Source of the DNA: an uncultured Lachnospiraceae bacterium
Lineage (GTDB): Bacteria; Bacillota; Clostridia; Lachnospirales; Lachnospiraceae
Assembly (NCBI GenBank): GCA_910580005.1
Contig: CAJTXH010000029.1
Location: 1-25,879, forward strand
Reading direction: 5' to 3'
DNA: 25,879 nucleotides
Shown: positions 11,232-19,468 of the stretch, in pieces
Position numbering within the stretch: the stretch's first letter is position 1
Layout: every line of letters starts with the position of its first letter
Translations under genes and position numbers: made by a program
The notes under the pieces: generated by a model
Database searches by the model: none
Told to the model about the DNA's origin: nothing
What the model saw: the letters and a program-made list of their open reading frames with translations, nothing else

Positions 11232-11258
11232 GTCCCTGTCCTCCTGTTTTTATTTTTA

Positions 11259-11293
11259 TGCCGTCTTATGCCGGGCTGCTGCATAAAACGGCA
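11259..11293 (-). promoter_or_regulatory. Strong hairpin in the virB4 leader
   Basis: Inverted repeat with 13-base arms (11259-11271 and 11281-11293) and a 9-base loop. In minus-strand RNA all 13 positions pair, 12 Watson-Crick and one G-U; in plus-strand RNA that position is a C-A mismatch, so the fold suits the coding-strand transcript. No U-run follows on the minus strand, so it is not a standard intrinsic terminator. It ends 27 bases before the virB4 start and just upstream of its AGGAGG site. An mRNA processing or stabilising site, or a translation control element, would fit. Function inferred. Confidence 0.5.
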
Positions 11294-11329
11294 GGTTCCA
11301 GTTAAATAACAAAATATAAACAGATACTT

Positions 11330-12301
11330 TTAAAGCTGGCCTCGGTATCTGCATTTTCCTGTTTCTATATCTGCAATCCCTTTCAGGACTGGGTAAACCT
11401 GCTGCGGCACTACTGCATTGCCAAGCGCAGTAATGCGTTCTGCCCAGTTTTCCCCTTTTTTAATAATACGGCTTACCCCTTCTGGTTCTTTTTCCCATAT
11501 TTTATATCCGTCCAGCCACGTGGGAAGCCCATCAGCCATTCCACCCATTCCGGGTTCAATTTGTATTCCTTCATGCTGATTGATGCTACCTCTGTAAACA
11601 GTTTTGCAAGCTCTGGCGTTCCCGGGCTGCGGAAAGCTGCCCCTGTCTGTTCCAGTGCCTCCGGGCGGCAGAATACTGTTATTTCCAGCCCTGCTGTCCA
11701 TACTTTTCCCGAAGAATTGTATTTTTTGAGTCTCCCCCCTGGTGTCCTCCCAACAGTCACATTTACAAATCCCATTGTCCCTGAACTTGCAAGTGGCGTT
11801 GGATAAATGTCCGGTAACAAATACTCTTTTCCTTTCATGCCACGCACCGACGGCGAAAGCTGGTAATACAAACACCCTGACGGTGTAGCCTGCACTTTCC
11901 AAATCAGAAACCGTCTTCTGGAGTCCCAGGCTGATGAAGCCAGCAACATTCTCTCCAAGCACCCATGAGGGCATAAGGGCTTTGATGACTTTAAACATTC
12001 CAGGCCAGAGGTAACGGTCATCTTTAAAGCCCCTGCGCTTCCCGGCATAACTGAAACCCTGGCAGGGGAAGCCTCCTGAGATAAGTGTTGCACTGTATTT
12101 TCCTGTCTTCTCATATAATGCCTCCTTTGTCAGACTGTTTATATCATTGAACTTTGGTACATCTTTCCAGTGCATTTTTAATACCATGTTCTGGAAATCC
12201 GCTTTTTCACACTGTGCTATCGTCTTAAACCCTGCTGCTTCTGCTGCAAGGTCAATGCCTCCAATGCCCGTAAACAGGCTGATATGTGTTAATTCCTGCA
12301 T
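11330..12301 (-). CDS. C5-cytosine DNA methyltransferase
   Basis: 323 residues. Family motifs run in order: motif I S-L-F-T-G-I-G-G at 8-15; motif IV G-F-P-C-Q-G-F-S with catalytic Cys80; motif VI G-E-N-V near 116-119; motif VIII with H-E-R-K-R-V-F near 155-161; and motif X with A-L-G-N-A-V-V-P-Q-Q near 292-301. This is a complete enzyme of near-minimal length, with a target recognition region at about 165-285. No restriction endonuclease partner is seen, so it is an orphan that probably protects element DNA during entry. It lies between the VirB3-like and VirB4 genes, a placement seen in related elements. The ATG at 12301 has a G-rich site (GGGGGG) about six bases upstream. Recognition sequence unknown. 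Confidence 0.92.
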   Translation of the reverse strand: MQELTHISLFTGIGGIDLAAEAAGFKTIAQCEKADFQNMVLKMHWKDVPKFNDINSLTKEALYEKTGKYSATLISGGFPCQGFSYAGKRRGFKDDRYLWPGMFKVIKALMPSWVLGENVAGFISLGLQKTVSDLESAGYTVRVFVLPAFAVGAWHERKRVFVTGHLSNATCKFRDNGICKCDCWEDTRGETQKIQFFGKSMDSRAGNNSILPPGGTGTDRGSFPQPGNARACKTVYRGSINQHEGIQIEPGMGGMADGLPTWLDGYKIWEKEPEGVSRIIKKGENWAERITALGNAVVPQQVYPVLKGIADIETGKCRYRGQL

Positions 12302-12368
12302 ACATGCCCCCCTTTTTCTTTCCCTATGCTAAAAAGACACTCCAATTACAGGAAATGCCTTTCATCTT

Positions 12369-13082
12369 TTAAATAAAACCAGTATATTCCCTGAACAACA
12401 GCCATATATCATCAGGGCTGTAACCATACTGTTCCCATAAATAAAACCAGACAGCTAAAGCTGCCATAATAAGCACAAATAAAAATATAACCATATGTTT
12501 TATGGTTCTTATATATCTTTTTTTATTGTATCTTTTTTTGCTGCCTGTTGCTATGCCGCCCCTGCTTTTACTTTCTGTCCATTTTTCCCTGTCTGGTTTC
12601 CCTGTTATGGTTTCTTTCTGTGTTTTTATTATTTCTCCTTCACTTTCTGTTGATATGTACAGAAGTGTCCTGTTACTGAATGCAAAATGCAGTTTTAACT
12701 TCACCATTTCAATAAACCCCATCCCGTTATAGGAATAAAATCCGCTTAATGCAATGGGTGCAGCTACCGGCACTGCAATATAAGCCCCTGCTGTAAGTCC
12801 TGTATACGGATAAGCCAGAAGCACAACCCCTCCGCCAGCTGCAAGGGAAGCTGCCGAAAAAAGAAGCTGTTTTGCCGTCAGTCCCAGAAAAACCGTTTCC
12901 TTATAGTTTTGTATGTCAGTGTTTACTTCTATTACCATTTTTCCATAACCACCATAACTGGAACAATCCAGTGTCCCTTTCTTTTTATATTTTATGTTTG
13001 TGAAGAATGCCGGTTTTGCATTTTTCCCTGGCTGAAACTGTAATGGTTGCTGGACTGCGTTTTTTTGCTGTCCTGTAACCAT
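12369..13082 (-). CDS. prgI: PrgI-family (VirB3-like) membrane protein
   Basis: 237 residues as drawn. The PrgI core starts near residue 50 with V-I-E-V-N-T-D-I-Q-N-Y-K-E-T, then two close membrane segments at about 70-87 and 92-115, the usual PrgI layout. A charged cytoplasmic stretch (about 150-190, Lys/Arg-rich) leads to a third membrane segment at about 194-214. PrgI proteins are thought to work like VirB3 next to VirB4 in the channel. Start uncertain: 13082 gives a 48-residue polar extension not usual in the family, while the ATG at 12938 matches the family start. Neither has a strong ribosome site. The third, C-terminal membrane helix is an addition to the basic family form. Confidence 0.8.
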   Translation of the reverse strand: MVTGQQKNAVQQPLQFQPGKNAKPAFFTNIKYKKKGTLDCSSYGGYGKMVIEVNTDIQNYKETVFLGLTAKQLLFSAASLAAGGGVVLLAYPYTGLTAGAYIAVPVAAPIALSGFYSYNGMGFIEMVKLKLHFAFSNRTLLYISTESEGEIIKTQKETITGKPDREKWTESKSRGGIATGSKKRYNKKRYIRTIKHMVIFLFVLIMAALAVWFYLWEQYGYSPDDIWLLFREYTGFI

Positions 13083-13090
13083 TTTTCAGC

Positions 13091-13933
13091 CTATAGCCCT
13101 AGTGCTTTGCCTGACAATGACTGTGCACCCTTTACACTTCCAACTGTCAGTGCAATGGTAAATGTCATTTCACAAAGATAAAACAGTGTTTTTGTCCAGC
13201 CTGCATAATCTGCTGTAAATGATGGAAGCCCTGCATTTATAAAAGCATTGCTGGTAATTATTGCAAGTGCCATTACCACTGCTTCAAAACATACTGAAAG
13301 AAAGTACCTGCTGTATGTAACTGCTGTGTTTGCTACCATATGGTTTCCGCCAATAGTTGAAAATGCAACTGCACCAAGCGGCACTATTACCATAAGTTTA
13401 ATAAAGCGCATATACACTGTGTATACCAGGAAAAAGCCACATACAATTATGACAACAGACAGCAGTGAGCCTAACACCAGCATGACAAGGCTCTCACCAA
13501 ACCCAAGGCCCTTTATTACCTCTGCCTGCTCTTTTTCTATTTTAAGTTTAACCCTGCCGCCTTCTGAAAGAAGCCCCACAAGGTTTCCTGCTGACTGGAA
13601 AAATGCTTTCATAACTGTTACATTGTTTGCTACCATATATTCAGCAATGCCAAGGCGCATAAGTATACGCAGTATTGTTTCAAAACGCATTTCCTCTTTT
13701 ATATCCACACTCTCTGAACAAAACCCTGTAACAAAAAACAGTACCACAAGTGATGAGCCCACCGCTACAAAAACAGGCTCAACCCCTTCAATAACTTTCC
13801 ATGGCCCGCCGCCCTTAAAAGTTTCAGGTGACTGTCCGAGAAGTTCAAATACAAGGGATACCTGGCTGTTATAAAAATTAAATACTGCTATTAATAAATC
13901 ATACAGGACACCCCCAAGATTAAAAAAATCCAT
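13091..13933 (-). CDS. VirB6/TrbL-like polytopic membrane protein of the conjugation channel
   Basis: About 280 residues with several hydrophobic segments: one near the N-terminus, one at about 55-75, a long one at about 155-185, one at about 190-210, and two in the last 80 residues. The pattern and the position between Maff2 and PrgI fit the VirB6-like proteins of Tn1549-type elements, which form the inner-membrane part of the channel. Start: a GTG lies 18 bases upstream, but GGGGGA five bases before the ATG at 13933 selects M-D-F-F-N-L-G-G. It is packed between its neighbours with short gaps (23 and 8 bases). Sequence identity in this family is low, so the call rests on topology and context. 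Confidence 0.8.
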   Translation of the reverse strand: MDFFNLGGVLYDLLIAVFNFYNSQVSLVFELLGQSPETFKGGGPWKVIEGVEPVFVAVGSSLVVLFFVTGFCSESVDIKEEMRFETILRILMRLGIAEYMVANNVTVMKAFFQSAGNLVGLLSEGGRVKLKIEKEQAEVIKGLGFGESLVMLVLGSLLSVVIIVCGFFLVYTVYMRFIKLMVIVPLGAVAFSTIGGNHMVANTAVTYSRYFLSVCFEAVVMALAIITSNAFINAGLPSFTADYAGWTKTLFYLCEMTFTIALTVGSVKGAQSLSGKALGL

Positions 13934-13956
13934 AAAAATCCCCCATGCCACATATT

Positions 13957-14313
13957 TTAAAACCCCAGGAAACTTAAAACAGAAGAAATGCCTGCCATCA
14001 TTATGCCTGCAACAATCCCTTTAAGTGCCGAGTTCATTGTTGACGAATCCTGCTGCTGGTACGCCTGTGCAAACTCCATGACATTCTTTGCAAGGATAAT
14101 GACACCAACAGCCCCTATTATTGCAATTACAAGTGATTTAAGGTTTTCTAACGGGGCAGTCACTGTACTTGTCCCGCCACTGCCTTTTGCAAATGCTGTA
14201 GTGGCAGGAACCAGGACCATTGTATTAAAAACTGGTATTAAAACCGTAAATGCCACCCTGCGGAAAAACTTCTTAAAATTTCTTTTTAATGGAATATTTT
14301 TCTTATCTTCCAT
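13957..14313 (-). CDS. Maff2-family small membrane protein (VirB2/TrbC-pilin-like)
   Basis: 118 residues. A basic N-terminus (K-R-N-F-K-K-F-F-R-R) precedes a hydrophobic stretch ending in V-P-A-T-T-A-F-A, which looks like a signal peptide cleaved after A-F-A near residue 42. Two more hydrophobic helices follow at about 58-76 and 98-117, separated by a short polar loop. This is the pattern of VirB2/TrbC-like and Maff2 proteins in Gram-positive transfer systems; the mature protein would be a small two-helix membrane protein of about 76 residues. It lies between virD4 and the VirB6-like gene. Start chosen at the ATG 14313, with a modest G-rich site (GGGACGGG) upstream. Polymerisation into a pilus or channel is not proven for this family. 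Confidence 0.8.
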   Translation of the reverse strand: MEDKKNIPLKRNFKKFFRRVAFTVLIPVFNTMVLVPATTAFAKGSGGTSTVTAPLENLKSLVIAIIGAVGVIILAKNVMEFAQAYQQQDSSTMNSALKGIVAGIMMAGISSVLSFLGF

Positions 14314-14421
14314 AACTTTTTACCCGTCCCTTTCTGGTTATTTGTTTCCCACCCGCTGCTATTCCCTTTTTTCATATGCAACTACTATATAATGCCTGGC
14401 ACCACCCCCTTTGCTGTTTAT

Positions 14422-14439
14422 AAAAAATGGCTGTCAGCC
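14422..14439 (-). terminator. Weak terminator-like hairpin at the end of virD4
   Basis: On the minus strand a short stem (GGCT-GAC-AGCC) overlaps the virD4 stop codon and is followed by A and six T. The stem is only four to five pairs, so it may cause partial termination at best. The 120 bases between virD4 and the Maff2 gene hold nothing else I can support. Confidence 0.25.
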
Positions 14440-16494
14440 CTGTCCATATTTCTTACGGTATTCTGCCATTACACTTGCAGGGGTTTCTGGATAAAAATAT
14501 GACAGTATAATATCTTTGGGCACTTTTGCAGCCATTGCAAGGGCAGCTTCGTTTTTCTGTTCTTTTGTAAATGGCATATGGAGTATACGTGCAGATACTG
14601 AACCATCTGCTTCTGTCTGCCCGCTGGCAGCAGAACCCATAAAGCTTTTTCCTGTATTTTCCTGTCCAAGCCACTGCAAATCTTCATAACTGAGCGTATC
14701 AATATATACTTCCCCTCCTTTTTCTTTCAGGTTTTCATAATACTTTAAAGAATTACTGTTTAAGATTGTAAATGCCTGCCCCTCTGTGCCCTTTTCTGCC
14801 TGTACATTATGCTGGTAAGGGCTGCCGCCGCCATCAGCAGTCTGGGCAAACATTTTATGTGATGATGGTATAAACTTATTGTCCATCACCGGGTCAAAAC
14901 CCCGTATAAAAACAAGGCATTTTTTATTGTCCATTTTCCTGACCTCATCCGGCATCATTATTTCCCTGCCAAGCACATCATAATTACGGCTTGAACTGCC
15001 CTGCCTGCCCCTCGTTTCACCACTGGATTTTTTATCAATAGTGGATTTGCCAAGCAGTTTTGAAATATATTCATGGGTACTGGCCTCATTGCCGCCAAGG
15101 TAAACAAGGCTGTCGCAGTTGCCCGGCACAGTTTCCCATGTATCTTTGAATAAAGCCTTTATCTGTGCAAGGTTCTGTATAATTATTACACTGGAAATTT
15201 CACGGCTTCTCATTGTTGAAAGCAGGGAACAGAAATCATCAGGAAGTGCAACATTGCAAAACTCATCTAACATAAAAGTCACATGTATTGGAAGCCTGCC
15301 GCCATAATTAAAATCTGCCTGGAAATATAATTCCTGGAAAACCTGTGTATATAACATTCCAATAATGTAATTATAAGTCTTATCTGAATCTGGAATAACA
15401 CAGTACAGTGCTGTCTTTGTCCTGCCATCACCATTAACACCTGTACCAAGCCCTGCAAGCCCCAGCCCGTCTTTTGAAAGCAGCCGGAGCACCTGGCTGT
15501 TTTCAAGTGAGGCAAGCCGTGAGCTTGCACTGATTATAATTGAACGGACTGTATCACCTGCACCACGCATACATTTGTTGTACTGTTTTACTGCCGGGTG
15601 GTTTTCCCCTGCACTGCTGTTTTTTTCCAGATATGCCATGCGCAGGCCAAGCTTTGAAAGTTTTCCTTCCTCTGTCACTTCTGCTTCCCCTATAAGCTTT
15701 AAAACTGAACCGAAATTGCGGTAAGCTGGCTTTTCTTCAAGCCATACATAATAAAAAAGAGCCTGTAAAAACAAACCCTCTGCTTTTTCCCAGAACGGGT
15801 CCTGCCCTGATGCCCCTTTTGGTGTTGTATTGCTTATAATATTTGTAACAAGTTTTACCACATCTGTTTCACCACGTATATATGCAAACGGGTTATAACA
15901 GTCTGACTTTTCCATTTCTAAAAGGTTTATCACTTTTACATTGTAACCGTTTTTCTTAAGCATTTCCCCTGTGCTGCGCAGGAGTTCGCCTTTAGGGTCA
16001 GTTATTATAAATGAACTGTTCATCTGCATGATATTTGGCTTTACAACATAAAATGTCTTGCCGGCACCAGAACCGCCAATAACAAGCACGTTGTTATTAA
16101 GCCCTGTGTGCCTTGTGTCAAGGCTTATACGGAGGCCCTGCCCAAGTATGCGGTTTTTGCTTTCTTCCTTATCCGCAATGGCTGTATTAACTTTTTTTAC
16201 GTCTGCAAGCTTTGAAGTCCCGTATTCACGCCCTGGCATATAATTCTTCTGGCTGGTGTAATACATCATTACAGCAATGGCATATACAAACAGTGTAAAA
16301 CCGGCTGCCTTAAAAGTGTACTGGTTATAATAATTCCCAAACGGGTCTGCACATACCATGTTTAACCGGCTGGCAAACCCTTTGAAATCTATGCCTTCCT
16401 GCCATGCCCCTCCTGCAAGGTAGCCGGCATAAACAGCAGCAAGTGCACCTGCAAATACCATTATAAAACATGGTTTCTTCTTTGTTGTCTGCAT
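14434..16494 (-). CDS. virD4: VirD4/TraG-type coupling protein
   Basis: About 686 residues. Two N-terminal membrane segments lie at about 8-28 and 64-80. The ATPase domain has Walker A G-G-S-G-A-G-K-T at about 140-147, D-P-K-G-E near 166-170, and Walker B T-F-M-L-D-E-F at about 406-412. Coupling proteins bind the relaxosome and pump relaxase-bound single-stranded DNA into the type IV channel. A GTG start 12 bases upstream is possible, but the ATG at 16494 shares a base with the pcfB stop (TAATG), giving a coupled start with GGGGGC upstream; it is preferred. Its immediate upstream neighbour PcfB is the usual adaptor partner (as PcfB-PcfC in pCF10). The Gln/Asn-rich C-terminal part beyond about residue 540 is less conserved and may hold the adaptor-binding surface. 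Confidence 0.95.
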   Translation of the reverse strand: MQTTKKKPCFIMVFAGALAAVYAGYLAGGAWQEGIDFKGFASRLNMVCADPFGNYYNQYTFKAAGFTLFVYAIAVMMYYTSQKNYMPGREYGTSKLADVKKVNTAIADKEESKNRILGQGLRISLDTRHTGLNNNVLVIGGSGAGKTFYVVKPNIMQMNSSFIITDPKGELLRSTGEMLKKNGYNVKVINLLEMEKSDCYNPFAYIRGETDVVKLVTNIISNTTPKGASGQDPFWEKAEGLFLQALFYYVWLEEKPAYRNFGSVLKLIGEAEVTEEGKLSKLGLRMAYLEKNSSAGENHPAVKQYNKCMRGAGDTVRSIIISASSRLASLENSQVLRLLSKDGLGLAGLGTGVNGDGRTKTALYCVIPDSDKTYNYIIGMLYTQVFQELYFQADFNYGGRLPIHVTFMLDEFCNVALPDDFCSLLSTMRSREISSVIIIQNLAQIKALFKDTWETVPGNCDSLVYLGGNEASTHEYISKLLGKSTIDKKSSGETRGRQGSSSRNYDVLGREIMMPDEVRKMDNKKCLVFIRGFDPVMDNKFIPSSHKMFAQTADGGGSPYQHNVQAEKGTEGQAFTILNSNSLKYYENLKEKGGEVYIDTLSYEDLQWLGQENTGKSFMGSAASGQTEADGSVSARILHMPFTKEQKNEAALAMAAKVPKDIILSYFYPETPASVMAEYRKKYGQG

Positions 16495-17399
16495 TACAGC
16501 CCCCACCTGCCTGTCTGTTTTCTTTTTATGGTTTTTGTTTTTTCTGCTGTTTTCCTGTAAGCACTGCGGACTGCCTTTTCTACTTCATCATAATGCTCCC
16601 TGTAAAGCTGTTCCCCCTGTATAGTACGGATTACCTGGTTTCCATCTGAGTAAATATTGTATTCCCTGTTTTTGTCAAGGAAGGCAAGTAATGACTTGCC
16701 GCCATGTACTTCCATTAAATCTTCCCTTTCAAGCCATATATAAGCTGCATTTTCCCCATATGTGCCAGGTATCCGTGTTTTTACTGCATGGCTGTTTTCC
16801 TCTGCGACCATTTTTTTGGAAATAGTGATATCCACAAGGTTTTCATTATTTAAAACAGCAGACTGTTTTATGCGGTTTCCAATTTCATTATAATAGCGTG
16901 CTTCTGGTTCTTGTATCCTGGCATGTCCTTCTGTGTCCTTTCCATTTTCTTTTTTAAGATAAGAAAGTATATTGTCTGCTTTTTTCCCTCCGTCTTCTTC
17001 CAGAAAACTGCCAAGGCTTGAAATACGGCTTCCTGAAAGGTCCTGGCATACCATGCCCATACGTGGGGCGGCTTCACTATGGAACATCACTTCTGTAAAA
17101 CCGCTGCCCTTTTCTGCACCTGGCATTACAGAATATAGTATTCCGTACTTTTTTGCAGACTTTTTAAATTTTTTCATGTCGCTGTCTGCGAATGAAAGCA
17201 CCTGCAGGTCCCCGCCTTTTTCCAGAAGCCCCTTTAGATTTGTTTTTCCCATTACTTTTTCATGGCCTAACATGCCAGTAATTAAACTGGCTGCTTTTTT
17301 CACCAGTGTTACAGAAGCACTTCCTGTTTTTATGGCAAACATGATACCGTCATGGGTTATACGTATAATCTGTACAATATCATTTATTTCTTCTGACAT
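16494..17399 (-). CDS. pcfB: PcfB-family (DUF3801) relaxosome adaptor
   Basis: About 301 residues. The N-terminal 130 residues fit DUF3801/PcfB: an opening helix (D-I-V-Q-I-I-R-I-T), then H-E-K-V-M-G-K-T-N-L-K-G-L-L, L-Q-V-L-S-F-A, and K-F-K-K-S-A-K-K-Y-G-I-L-Y-S near 80-93. In pCF10, PcfB links relaxase-bound DNA to the coupling protein, and here the gene directly precedes virD4 with a TAATG overlap. The remaining 170 residues are longer than in minimal PcfB proteins and end in a very basic tail (K-T-I-K-R-K). The ATG at 17411 sits almost on the GGAAGG site, so the ATG at 17399, with GGGG at a better distance, is preferred. Confidence 0.85.
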   Translation of the reverse strand: MSEEINDIVQIIRITHDGIMFAIKTGSASVTLVKKAASLITGMLGHEKVMGKTNLKGLLEKGGDLQVLSFADSDMKKFKKSAKKYGILYSVMPGAEKGSGFTEVMFHSEAAPRMGMVCQDLSGSRISSLGSFLEEDGGKKADNILSYLKKENGKDTEGHARIQEPEARYYNEIGNRIKQSAVLNNENLVDITISKKMVAEENSHAVKTRIPGTYGENAAYIWLEREDLMEVHGGKSLLAFLDKNREYNIYSDGNQVIRTIQGEQLYREHYDEVEKAVRSAYRKTAEKTKTIKRKQTGRWGL

Positions 17400-17419
17400 A
17401 TAAATCCCCATTCCTTCCG

Positions 17420-18613
17420 TTACTGGTACATTCTTTCTGCAAGCACAATCTGTATTGCCTGTTCCATTTCATCAGCTGCAAAACCGCTGTTAATAATGCT
17501 TATGATTTCATGTTCACTAAGCCCTGCTTCAACAGCCTTCCTCACCTGCTGCATCTGCTCCTTGTCAAGCCCTGCGCCAGCAATATGTTTAAGGAGGACA
17601 GATTTTGTCTTTCCTTTGGACAGCCTGCCAGCGAATGAAAGAAACCTTTTATGGTCTTTTTTTGCTGTATGTTCTACTTCAACAATATCTCTACTGCCAT
17701 GGCTGTCTGTTATGGCTGCATTGTAAATTTTATCTGGCATGCTATCTTCTTTTCTAATGTTTTCCATATTATCTTCTGTATTGTTTCCTGTGTCCCATGC
17801 CCTGTCACGTACATTAACTGTTTCTTCCCGTTCCTGGTAATCTGCAATTTCCCTTTGCAGGCTTTCTATCTTCTGCACCATGTTTCCATGTTCCCTCCTC
17901 AAAGCCTTTAAATCCTCTGCTGCATCATCACGTTCTCTCTGGAGCATGGCATATTCCTTTTTTAATTCCTCCTTATCCCTCCGCAGGTTTTCCTTATCCC
18001 TGCAAAGCCCCTCCTTGTCTGCTTCCAGTGTTTCAATTTTTGCTTTAAGCCCTGCAATTTCTGCTGCCTTCCTGTTGTTTTCCTCCTGTTGCTGTGAAAT
18101 CACATTGTCCTGTGCATCAAGTTTTCCATTATATTCCATTTCCAGTTTCCCATATATTTCTTCCTCCATGCTGGCACGGAGTTCTTTTTCTGGTATTTTT
18201 AAGCTTTCCTCCACTTCCTGTAACACATACTGCAGCATACAGGCTGTTGGTTTTTCTTTCATTGCCATTGCAATATCTTCTATTGGGATACCTTTTTCAT
18301 AGAAATTTATTATGGTTTCCATCTGGTAAGGGTCACACTCCAGCCCTGTTATGTAATCCACAAGCGGCCTGGGATTTTTTACTTTCAATGCCCTTGACAT
18401 CTGCTTTGCCATATCTGTAGAAATACCAGGTGTAAGGTATATGCTGGCTGCTTCTTTTGAAATACCCATCTCCATGTCACGTTTTGCAATAGCAGCTAAC
18501 TCCCGTCTTATGTTTTTCTTTCCGCACTCTACAGTAAATTCTTGTATTTCCTGTGCTGTGTATGGTTTTTCTGCCTGGTACGGGCTGTAATGTTTTAACC
18601 TGTCATTTCCCAT
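17420..18613 (-). CDS. Coiled-coil protein of unknown function in the relaxase operon
   Basis: About 397 residues; not recognised as a named family. A helical N-terminal region (about 1-140) has a Q-M-x2-I-I-x7-G-I-x3-D-I unit near 105-125. A long coiled coil follows at about 150-265, dense in Glu, Lys, Arg and Leu (K-E-N-L-R-R-D-K-E-E-L-K-K is typical). After a disordered, acidic linker, the C-terminal 60 residues carry a related unit (K-E-Q-M-Q-Q-V-x7-G-L-S-E-H-E-I). So similar helical units flank a rod. No membrane segment is seen. GGGAGG before the ATG at 18613 selects this start over one 24 bases upstream; the gene overlaps the relaxase stop by 11 bases. Position between relaxase and PcfB suggests a relaxosome or docking accessory protein. 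That role is inference. Confidence 0.75.
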   Translation of the reverse strand: MGNDRLKHYSPYQAEKPYTAQEIQEFTVECGKKNIRRELAAIAKRDMEMGISKEAASIYLTPGISTDMAKQMSRALKVKNPRPLVDYITGLECDPYQMETIINFYEKGIPIEDIAMAMKEKPTACMLQYVLQEVEESLKIPEKELRASMEEEIYGKLEMEYNGKLDAQDNVISQQQEENNRKAAEIAGLKAKIETLEADKEGLCRDKENLRRDKEELKKEYAMLQRERDDAAEDLKALRREHGNMVQKIESLQREIADYQEREETVNVRDRAWDTGNNTEDNMENIRKEDSMPDKIYNAAITDSHGSRDIVEVEHTAKKDHKRFLSFAGRLSKGKTKSVLLKHIAGAGLDKEQMQQVRKAVEAGLSEHEIISIINSGFAADEMEQAIQIVLAERMYQ

Positions 18614-19468
18614 ATCTTCCTCCCTCCAGTCTGCCATGCCTGCCTGGCTGTTTTACTGTTTTTTTGCCGTCATGACCATGTCTGCTTAACTTTGCTGTTT
18701 CCCCAAGCCCTTTAATAACCCCCTCTGCCCTGCCAATATCTTTATATATTGCCTTGCATTTTACAGAAATGTCTTTTAATCTGTCTGAAAATTCTGCCTG
18801 CAGTCCCTTTACATCCCCAAAAGTAAAGCCCCTGGACTTTAAAATATCTTCAAGCCTCTGGTATTCTGTATGTTCCCTTTCAAAAAAGCTGTCACCAGCA
18901 AGGAAACTTTTTTGTGCAGGCAGAAGCTTTTCCATCTGTCCTGCTGCAGAAAAAATCCCGTTATACTGCTTTTTGTCCTTGTACAGCCTTTTACGCTCTT
19001 TTTTATATCCTTCAAGCTCTTCTTCCAGGTTATTTATGGTTTCACACAGCCCATTTAATGAATTTATATTATTTTCAACAAGAAACATATACTGGCTGTA
19101 ACATTCTTCAAGTTCCCGCATTTCCCTGTGTTTCCTGTACCGCTTGTTGTGTATATTGCCACTTAAACCTTGTATATAACACAGTCTTGCATACCAGGTT
19201 TTTTGTATGCCTTTAAGTTCTGCATTTTTTATAATTTTTTCTTCCTGCCATTCTGGTATATTGTCCCTTTCCATACCAGGTTTCTGTAAACCACCATTTT
19301 TGCATTTTTTGCTGTCATGTACCAGCTCTGTACTATTTTCCAGCTTTATATTAACAGAAGAAAAACCATATTCCTCACAAAGCCTGTTGGTTACTGGCTG
19401 CATTTTTTCTGCCCAGTCCCCCTTTTCATAACGGAACTTTTTGCCATCAAGGTAATTTACACTGTTGA
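18603..19468 (-). CDS. Relaxase, 3' exon (residues 121-408 of the spliced protein)
   Basis: This half begins with TC, which completes the Phe codon opened by the last T of the 5' exon, then continues N-S-V-N-Y-L-D-G-K-K-F. That is the expected sequence after H-x-H-I-I in MobA/VirD2-type relaxases. The two exons (361 and 866 bases) sum to 1227, exactly 409 codons including TGA. The following Y-E-K-G-D-W and R-L-C-E-E-Y-G-F-S also fit. Beyond about residue 155 the usual W-K-x2-I-R-x-D-I-D and G-K-Y-x-S-F-R-P-P segments are not apparent. The protein passes directly to a helical, coiled-coil C-terminus with a basic end. It could be shortened in the middle or simply divergent. An unspliced GTG-started fragment from 19481 is possible but would lack the active site. 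Confidence 0.85.

Noticed and set aside
11473..12114. 213-residue minus-strand frame inside the C5 methyltransferase gene
   Set aside because: Overlaps the enzyme in another frame and has no recognisable domain, while the methyltransferase frame carries all catalytic motifs.
14314..14433. A 29-codon minus-strand frame between virD4 and the Maff2 gene
   Set aside because: No ribosome site, no conserved features, and it overlaps the Maff2 start.
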